Virus record (IMG/VR): IMGVR_UViG_3300020171_000065 | Location: 1-42,624 of that record | Length of the DNA stretch: 42,624 nucleotides | Source: a virus | Direction: 5' to 3' (one strand) | Part shown: positions 38,701 to 42,624 of the stretch, piece after piece | How positions within the stretch are numbered: the stretch's first letter is position 1 | Layout: the number at the start of each line of letters is the position of its first letter | Notes under the pieces: model-generated | What the model saw: only the letters and a program-made list of their open reading frames with translations | Database searches by the model: none | What the model was told of the DNA's origin: nothing | Translations under genes and position numbers: made by a program

Positions 38701-39382
38701 TTTGTCTAAGCAATCTTATTGGCAAAGGGGTGGGTCATTTGCTAAATTATTTACAATGTTTAAGTCAGCACCTAATCAATTCTTCAGAAAAGAGTTGGGG
38801 GCAGTAAGGAATGTTGTTCACGGAAGAACGACTATAAAACAAGCCGCAAAAACAATAGCAATATACCATTTTATATTACCTATGCTTTTTCAATGGGTAT
38901 CTGATTGGTTTAGATGGGATGAAGATGAGCAAAAGAGAGCAATGATTTTAGGTCCATTCAATGGTATTTTTATAGTAGGAGATGGATTAGATTATCTTAT
39001 TAGATTAGGTTTAGATATGAAAACTTGGGATGCGGAGATACCCCTGTATAGTATATTTGACGATATAGGAAAATCAGTTAAGTTAATAGGAGACGACGAT
39101 ATAACCACAGAAGATGTGTTTGAGGCAATAAGGGGGTTGTTAGGAGCTACTGGAGCGGTAACAGGAAAGCCATTAAAGCAAACGCTTGATATGGGATCTG
39201 GCGTTAAGGATGTTTTATTTGGAGAATATGGTCAGGGATTGGGGAAAATTTTAGGATGGTCGCCTTATGCCACTGAAAAGAAAAAACCAAAAAAGATAAA
39301 GAGCGGAATAACAATTCCAAGCATTGAAATTCCTGAAATTAATATACCAAGTATAGAAATTCCAAGCATTGAAATTTATTAA
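32723..39382 (+). CDS. Giant polyvalent virion/ejection protein with ART-like and RadC-like JAB domains
   Basis: A 2,219-residue protein. It starts with two short repeats (LTAYNKKYQGG, LSAYWNKYEGG) and has a hydrophobic helical region (residues 200-470). Around residues 535-720 it has an ART-like polyvalent domain (FHGTPTELKEIGFG...IFFTPDKSVADFF...LGYDGAIL). Residues 795-905 form a RadC-like JAB domain with HNHPSG at 851. Long basic coiled coils follow (residues 1200-1520), then a C-terminal region (LPQNEHYSPIKR) common in large phage ejection proteins. The tail ends in IPSIEIP-type repeats. Polyvalent proteins are thought to enter the host with phage DNA to counter defences. It takes up about one-sixth of the genome. 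Confidence 0.85.
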   Translation: MAIDLTAYNKKYQGGGVVEQSPATTLNLSAYWNKYEGGTQTVQQLGGPYAPPSPVGSMLGAAPSIISQGPEGQIRRVRDMLGIDLKKAMKEYEKMPATGVGGPLFGMGKALAGIVPQVKAVEEKRKEINNLNLAIKFHDEFLESAEEKPGWLDSYFQGITSVMQEPQKLIPIAGVGFSLEEGMETIRAAKKLEEGKKITSYEKSLIEKARAKGLPIERKWTYYAGQVVTSMMTYIAEFSLLKAAVAKPVELAVKKAVGKGVQVAVAQTLQKVWNVPAKIGINDLLAKGIGVAAQAGVFSAIRTPVDVAEKAIPYQKELQNPSFKYLYEDLGEFNWKVEATRAFGSNAVEVLTEYVGGLVQNPVNFLAKATLGKWLAKKGIVLTSKLLKDLAGTASWSGIIGEVFEEELAELLQSPIEGREYNAPWTPEGIERLLTETLGIAGFNGIARIPTTAISSIQKVKEKTKQDLIKQGYTEAEAEKMSREGGFVKLPGVPSEPQKPPVEPITPEKGVIPQELQPLATEARKYKSAEEFVSNFQKAFHGTPTELKEIGFGEGIRSRTFMGDTVKVKSGAIFFTPDKSVADFFADNRADYLKDLGKKTSPTTYERYLNIKNPLDLTTIGKADKFFYDNNLMDDFGRAIGESPIGEQGIKEMIEDSKVDIKAEDLWNVFDDKILTDKIKKLGYDGAILEEGHDRGTSYAIFNPEQAFTKQQLTDIYTQATKEVKAVAKPKDEKDYSKIREKYVSKTKRTDDYTVREPKDLYNSPVAIKYKKEGSVTFANQKINEPADVAFAFKQLKNEAVEKFYVVGLKGNRPVTVECISMGTLNASLVHPREVFGLLIKNKVDGVYFVHNHPSGDIKPSEDDLMTTKRLESVAKDFNIDYGGHIIIDGNKFGFIGKSTGLNDYESSYVREITHHKKAINSKDVSLYTKYAKWTADKPTDFEISKPEDTYELIKGLNLDKKNNTLVLHLNSRNIVITAQAIPKTALKHSEIFEQATKLQTSNIILVNTGLKGSEVLELSRKFKMYGVTLLDVIEKSSTKEAYESRNEQGFVKENIPDYLSKKEEATKAEKEEITKSIKEKLEEIEAEIWMELDTAEAGYRFLPEPFDIKERMEERAGTEAEWEGVSSSFPDWMPSHLRKKPLVNKVKDHMMEGTRPVKGSRIMELYNVVREQISDRYGEARTEILKEAGASERDVWVQELGLPEPSPAKPKGVDYKIKISVERLQKKLAKGLPTGKVMGQVKKATGQEPAPFVEIRKRETTLLKERIKDIQKQAKIENWGKIKLAQAIEKARISQEKAVRKEQLKILKTGITERIKGIQKGVREGKVTTKQEIKATQTELLGILDNSGLELADKAKFRKTIKNIQTQEQLKSELTKFQERVATLEEKATKRALKKKIINELKQTKVRMQAGKPVGRFTPEVQVVLNQLRKASKIKKSEAETIINANLEKYKNDIPPESVALENKILSMIAGMDEMAVKDLQNTLRQIQEIKATGKLTAELKKFNREADISQWNDKVVDIITGGKGIPANISTIGTAELRPDKLRDRVKKFIGTIGKSYVGWNDIIDMLARKTKAKPGTTWLDDFADVMDEENAVKKGNRTNTEQAQKMAEDTLEVKTDREMVRRFRDDANEVSLGTFKNAEGIETEIIFTKSEARKRWMELQDPSLDESFRKGMFYTDEIIKSIEDFLTPQDKAFAKAQMDFYKEYYKGVNEIYGDIYGVDLPQNEHYSPIKREGIARDESTGFGEFLQEVSVRKAVTSGSLKSRVKNIKPLHKQSDVAILEQHIAEMEHFKNWAHKIRDLKAVFGNPQTRAAIIREHGKGMLAMVDNFLNDFTRGGTELASRLSWLDKLRGNYSRAVLGIKPSIGIKQLTSFVAYADTIPVKDFGTGVVDFWRDPIKNIRTLRDQSEMMKVRGKYMERDIRTAMRSDAYASFRKKPSFLNSLMLNIQTGDQGAIYVGGWAVYKYHLKQGKSQAEAIRIFEKVSSETQQSADLSKQSYWQRGGSFAKLFTMFKSAPNQFFRKELGAVRNVVHGRTTIKQAAKTIAIYHFILPMLFQWVSDWFRWDEDEQKRAMILGPFNGIFIVGDGLDYLIRLGLDMKTWDAEIPLYSIFDDIGKSVKLIGDDDITTEDVFEAIRGLLGATGAVTGKPLKQTLDMGSGVKDVLFGEYGQGLGKILGWSPYATEKKKPKKIKSGITIPSIEIPEINIPSIEIPSIEIY

Positions 39383-39387
39383 AAAAA

Positions 39388-39480
39388 ATGATTAGAATAA
39401 TAATAACAATCTTTTTAGTGTATGTATTAGGAATAATAAGCATTTATTTTATGGATAAAATGAGTAAATATAAAATTTAA
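39388..39480 (+). CDS. 30-residue single-pass membrane peptide
   Basis: Starts MIRIIITIFLVYVLGIISIY and ends MDKMSKYKI; one hydrophobic helix covers most of it. It lies in the gap between the giant protein and the collagen-like fibre, and starts 6 nt after the giant protein's stop. Too short for standard gene calls. Function unknown. Confidence 0.4.
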   Translation: MIRIIITIFLVYVLGIISIYFMDKMSKYKI

Positions 39481-39484
39481 TAAT

Positions 39485-40228
39485 ATGCCAAAGAAAAAAC
39501 TAAAGAAATATCTACAATTCGCACAGAATCCTACTCTTGGCTTTTATAAAGCACTTGAAGATATTAAAAAGACCGCCGAAGAATCTGCTAAAAAGGAAAT
39601 AGATAAATTGAAAGCAGGCATAGGGGAAGAAATGCGAAGCATATTAAAAGAACAGGTGCTTGGGAGTAAAACATTTAACATTGGATTAGAGGGCATTGAA
39701 AGAATAAAGGGTGATAAGGGAGACAAAGGAGAGCAGGGCGATAGGGGCGAGCAGGGAGATTCTATCGTCGGACCACAAGGCATTAGGGGCGACACAGGCG
39801 AGAGAGGAACTGACGGCAAGAATGGCAAAGACGGGTTACAAGGAGTGAAAGGCGACAAGGGAGACAAGGGCAAAGATGGATCACCTGACAAACCACAAGA
39901 TATAATTAAAAAACTACATGGGCTAAAGGGCGATGAACGCCTTGACGCTTCTGCTATTAAAAACTTGCCAGCATCAACACAATTTGGAGGGAAATTACAC
40001 AGGGGAGGTGCTACCTATATTAAAAATGAACTTTTGGGAACTGGAGATGGCACAACAAAAACATTTACTTTAGCACATCAACCATATACAGCAGATGATG
40101 TTGCCCCCTATGTTGGAACTGGTAGAATGTTTAGGACTGATGATTTTACAATAAGCAATAAGGATATTACATTTATCACTGCCCCACCAACAGACGCTAA
40201 AGTGAGAGCAGATTATAGAAAATCATAA
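39485..40228 (+). CDS. Collagen-like tail fibre
   Basis: A 247-residue protein with a coiled-coil N-terminal part (KALEDIKKTAEESAKKEIDKLK), then about 65 residues of Gly-x-y repeats (KGDKGDKGEQGDRGEQGDS...), and a C-terminal beta domain ending RADYRKS. Collagen repeats form trimeric stalks in phage fibres. The absence of a signal peptide contrasts with the neighbouring fibre proteins. Located directly before the main fibre gene. Confidence 0.75.
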   Translation: MPKKKLKKYLQFAQNPTLGFYKALEDIKKTAEESAKKEIDKLKAGIGEEMRSILKEQVLGSKTFNIGLEGIERIKGDKGDKGEQGDRGEQGDSIVGPQGIRGDTGERGTDGKNGKDGLQGVKGDKGDKGKDGSPDKPQDIIKKLHGLKGDERLDASAIKNLPASTQFGGKLHRGGATYIKNELLGTGDGTTKTFTLAHQPYTADDVAPYVGTGRMFRTDDFTISNKDITFITAPPTDAKVRADYRKS

Positions 40229-40241
40229 TTAATACCATAAT

Positions 40242-42624
40242 ATGAAAAAACTTATTTTAATAGCTACACTACTTTTAATACCTCTAATAGCATCTGCTGT
40301 TTTACCAGCTTGGTTTGATGATTCAAAAATAGAACTTGGAGGATCAGTTTGTTACCCGTATATGGGTTGCACGGGTGCTGACACCTCCGCCTGGACTGGT
40401 GTAGTCAGGGTAGATAGTGGTGTATGGGCGACTACTACGGCTGGGGTATTTACCGCCTCTGGAACACTATTAGATTTAACAGGAACTGTTTTCAGTGTAA
40501 ATGAAGGAACTTTAACTACTGGAAAGTTCTGCCTTTTTGATGGCACGAATATAGTTTGTAACTCAGATGCAGGGGCCACCCTAACTCAAGAACAAGTAGA
40601 GGATTTTGCTGGCAACCTAATAGCCACTTCTACTGGGACACATACTTTAATCACAATTACCTATCAAGACGCAACTGGCGACATGGATTTTGTGGTAGAT
40701 AATGATTTGGCAAATTATAGCAATGCGACTTCTTCATTTTTAACATCAGACATTTATTGGACAGGAACTTCTACTAACTTAGTAGCCGCTACTGGTAGGA
40801 CTTCGTTAGGGCTTGGGACTATGGCACTTTTACCAAACACTGGTTCAACAACAATAACAACTTTGGGAACTATTGCTAATGGTATTTGGCAAGGGACTGC
40901 GATAGGAAGCACATATATTGCTTCCTCCACTCAATGGGACACAGCATATACAGACCGACTTAAATGGGATGGTGGTTCTGCGGGATTGGTAGCGGCAACA
41001 GGCAGGACTTCTTTGGAACTTGGTTCTATGTCTTTATTGGCTAATACTGGCTCAACAACAATAACCACTTTGGGAACAATAGCAACTGGAGTGTGGGAGG
41101 GAACGGCAATTACAGATGCTAATGTGTCAGACACTCTCACTTGTTCTGTGGTATCAGACGCAGATAAAGGTGATATTACTATTTCATCAGGAGTATGGGG
41201 ATTAGATGATAATCTTAACTTAACTTTTGGAAATACCACTACAACTAATTTGGTGATTACTACTGCTTTAACCTTACCTACTGCTTGGACAGGCGTATTG
41301 AGGACTGATAGCGGGGTAGTTTCTACTACAACTGTAGGGGCAGGAACGGTTACGAGTGTAGATTTTAGTGTGCCAACAGGATTAACAATCGCCAATAATC
41401 CGATTACTACCTCAGGGACTTTGGCTTTAGGTTGGGATACTGGATATGCTGGAGTTTTAACCGCCTCTACCACTAATTGGCAATCCTTTTATACTACTCC
41501 TTCAGGGAGAATAACAGCAGGAACGGGGCTGGGTTGGTCAACTAATACTCTTAACTGGTCTTCTACTGGACTGACTTGGGCGGGGAACGCTATTGGAAAT
41601 ACGGTTGGTGGCACAGGACTGGATACTTCAGCTTGGACTGGAATTGTTAGGGTGGACTCGGGAACATTTTCTACTACCACTGCGGGAGAGTCGTTATTTA
41701 CCGACGCAGGAACATTTACCTATCTTACATCTACTACTGACGGATTTGCGATTGGTGGAACAACCACCGCTAAAGCTAATTTTTATGTTTATCCTGCTAC
41801 GGGAGAAGCGACTATTAGATTAGATGAAGCAACTGGTGATGGTGGATTAACGATTAAAAACACAATTGCTGCTGCCGCAAATCGTATATCAATGATTCAT
41901 TTTAAGGGAGACACTGATGGATTATTAACAATGGCAATGATTAAGGCAAATTGGATGGATTCTTCTACATCAACTGCTGCCTTGACTTTTGAAACAAGAA
42001 AAGACGGAGCCAGTAATACAAGAATGGTTATAAGTGTAGATGGGTATATAGGCATAGGAGATGAAAGTCCTGCTTCTTTATTCACAGTTGGGGCAAGTGA
42101 TGCCTTTCAGGTAAATGCTACTGGGAACATAACTTCTGGTATTTGGAATGGCACACCCGTTGGCACTCAATGGGGAGGGACTGGACAAAATTGGTCAGCA
42201 GTGGCAACGGGTTCAATCGCTTACTTTAGTGATACGGGGGCGATGAATACATTAGCTAAAGGAAGCGATACTCAAGTTCTTACATTAGCAAGTGGTATTC
42301 CTTCTTGGGCGGCAGCAGCAGGCGGAGGCGAATGGACAGACGGGGGAACCGTTCTTTATCCAAATGAGATAGGATTAGATAATGTTAGTATAGGAACAAC
42401 CACAGAACACGCAAAACTAACGGTTCAATCTACATCAACTACAGATATCCTCAATCTTTTTGAAACAAGTGGGACAGAGGTGTTTACTGTGTTGGAGAGC
42501 GGCAACGTCGGCATCGGGACGACGACGCCTGCATATAAATTACACGTCATGGGAGACATGAATCTTTCTGCAGGAAGTGTTTATAGGATAGACGGAGTTG
42601 AGCAATCAGGTTCAAGCAAATGGA
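40242..42624 (+). CDS. Tail fibre, N-terminal part (runs off the window; continues at 1-761)
   Basis: The frame is open from ATG 40242 to the end of the window (794 codons plus one base) and continues in frame at base 1, giving 1,047 residues in total. It starts with a signal peptide (MKKLILIATLLLIPLIASA). The body has beta repeats: AWTGVVRVDSG, AWTGVLRTDSG and AWTGIVRVDSG; two copies of a LVAATGRTSL...TITTLGTIA unit (about 40784-40910 and 40988-41105); and GIGTT motifs near the end. These match fibre-type proteins of Patescibacteria and their phages. It is predicted to be exported, and its C-terminal S74 domain (at 237) would self-cleave after trimer formation. Confidence 0.85.
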   Translation, partial: MKKLILIATLLLIPLIASAVLPAWFDDSKIELGGSVCYPYMGCTGADTSAWTGVVRVDSGVWATTTAGVFTASGTLLDLTGTVFSVNEGTLTTGKFCLFDGTNIVCNSDAGATLTQEQVEDFAGNLIATSTGTHTLITITYQDATGDMDFVVDNDLANYSNATSSFLTSDIYWTGTSTNLVAATGRTSLGLGTMALLPNTGSTTITTLGTIANGIWQGTAIGSTYIASSTQWDTAYTDRLKWDGGSAGLVAATGRTSLELGSMSLLANTGSTTITTLGTIATGVWEGTAITDANVSDTLTCSVVSDADKGDITISSGVWGLDDNLNLTFGNTTTTNLVITTALTLPTAWTGVLRTDSGVVSTTTVGAGTVTSVDFSVPTGLTIANNPITTSGTLALGWDTGYAGVLTASTTNWQSFYTTPSGRITAGTGLGWSTNTLNWSSTGLTWAGNAIGNTVGGTGLDTSAWTGIVRVDSGTFSTTTAGESLFTDAGTFTYLTSTTDGFAIGGTTTAKANFYVYPATGEATIRLDEATGDGGLTIKNTIAAAANRISMIHFKGDTDGLLTMAMIKANWMDSSTSTAALTFETRKDGASNTRMVISVDGYIGIGDESPASLFTVGASDAFQVNATGNITSGIWNGTPVGTQWGGTGQNWSAVATGSIAYFSDTGAMNTLAKGSDTQVLTLASGIPSWAAAAGGGEWTDGGTVLYPNEIGLDNVSIGTTTEHAKLTVQSTSTTDILNLFETSGTEVFTVLESGNVGIGTTTPAYKLHVMGDMNLSAGSVYRIDGVEQSGSSKW

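Noticed and set aside
1-42624. CRISPR array, IS element or integrase attachment site
   Set aside because: No regularly spaced repeats, transposase, recombinase or flanking target-site duplications were seen.
1-42624. Alternative genetic code (TGA read as Gly)
   Set aside because: Many genes end in TGA in ATGA overlaps and no in-frame TGA is needed in conserved proteins.

Overview
The window looks like one complete, circularly permuted genome (about 42.6 kb) of a tailed dsDNA phage, opened inside its main tail-fibre gene. The last reading frame (from 40242) runs off the right end and joins the frame entering at base 3 with no shift, giving one 1,047-residue fibre with a signal peptide at one end and an S74 auto-chaperone at the other. 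All supported genes are on the + strand. The standard code is used (TGA is a stop). Most genes lack a Shine-Dalgarno sequence and start after an A-rich leader; the promoters I can see are sigma70-like (TTGACA / TATNAT, often with GGGTG before the -10). Exported fibre-like proteins carrying GNVGIGTT repeats are common in Patescibacteria (CPR) genomes, so a Patescibacteria-type host is my best guess, but it is inferred. The promoter type argues against Bacteroidota.

Layout. (1) 1-761: fibre 3' end; 789-1055: coiled-coil membrane protein. (2) 1093-2887: a GC-richer cassette (metallophosphoesterase, HELAH peptidase, two zinc-ribbon proteins) in which the genes have strong GGAGG ribosome-binding sites, unlike the rest of the genome, closed by a GC-rich hairpin at 2934-2982. 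(3) 3003-4628: methionine aminopeptidase, amidase endolysin, holin candidate, acidic protein. (4) 4629-7387: terminator, promoter, leader ORF with attenuator-like terminator, a structured non-coding region, a DNA methyltransferase split by an HNH endonuclease gene, a second HNH gene and a small HTH protein. (5) 7417-10718: RecB-like nuclease, a protein with an SSB-like tail, SWIM finger protein, and a class II tRNA with a greatly elongated anticodon arm. (6) 10786-13796: membrane-anchored lytic transglycosylase, an HNH unit with an interleaved-hairpin leader, a family of small proteins sharing a repeated junction and an SQKQEI motif, and a NinG/HNH-like protein. (7) 13798-17571: attenuator-like leader, GroEL-type chaperonin without visible GroES, and a run of small overlapping genes ending with a HEVLH peptidase. 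(8) 17574-40228: packaging and virion genes: terminase subunits, portal, HNH, scaffold, decoration and major capsid proteins, two exported small proteins, a papain-like protease, connector, nozzle-like protein, collar-type fibre, coiled-coil internal protein, a 2,219-residue polyvalent ejection protein, collagen-like fibre. (9) 40242-42624: fibre 5' part.

How it works together. The virion set resembles a podovirus: no tape measure or sheath is visible, but there is a giant ejection-type protein. Lysis is served by amidase, holin candidate and transglycosylase. Methionine aminopeptidase and GroEL give the phage its own protein-maturation functions. I see no DNA polymerase, primase, helicase, integrase or repressor of a recognised type, so replication probably relies on the host. 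Unusual features are the exported virion-type proteins, the giant polyvalent protein, the elongated-anticodon tRNA, several leader RNAs with interleaved hairpins or leader peptides, the AAAGGTCG element at a fixed distance from four start codons, and the split methyltransferase.
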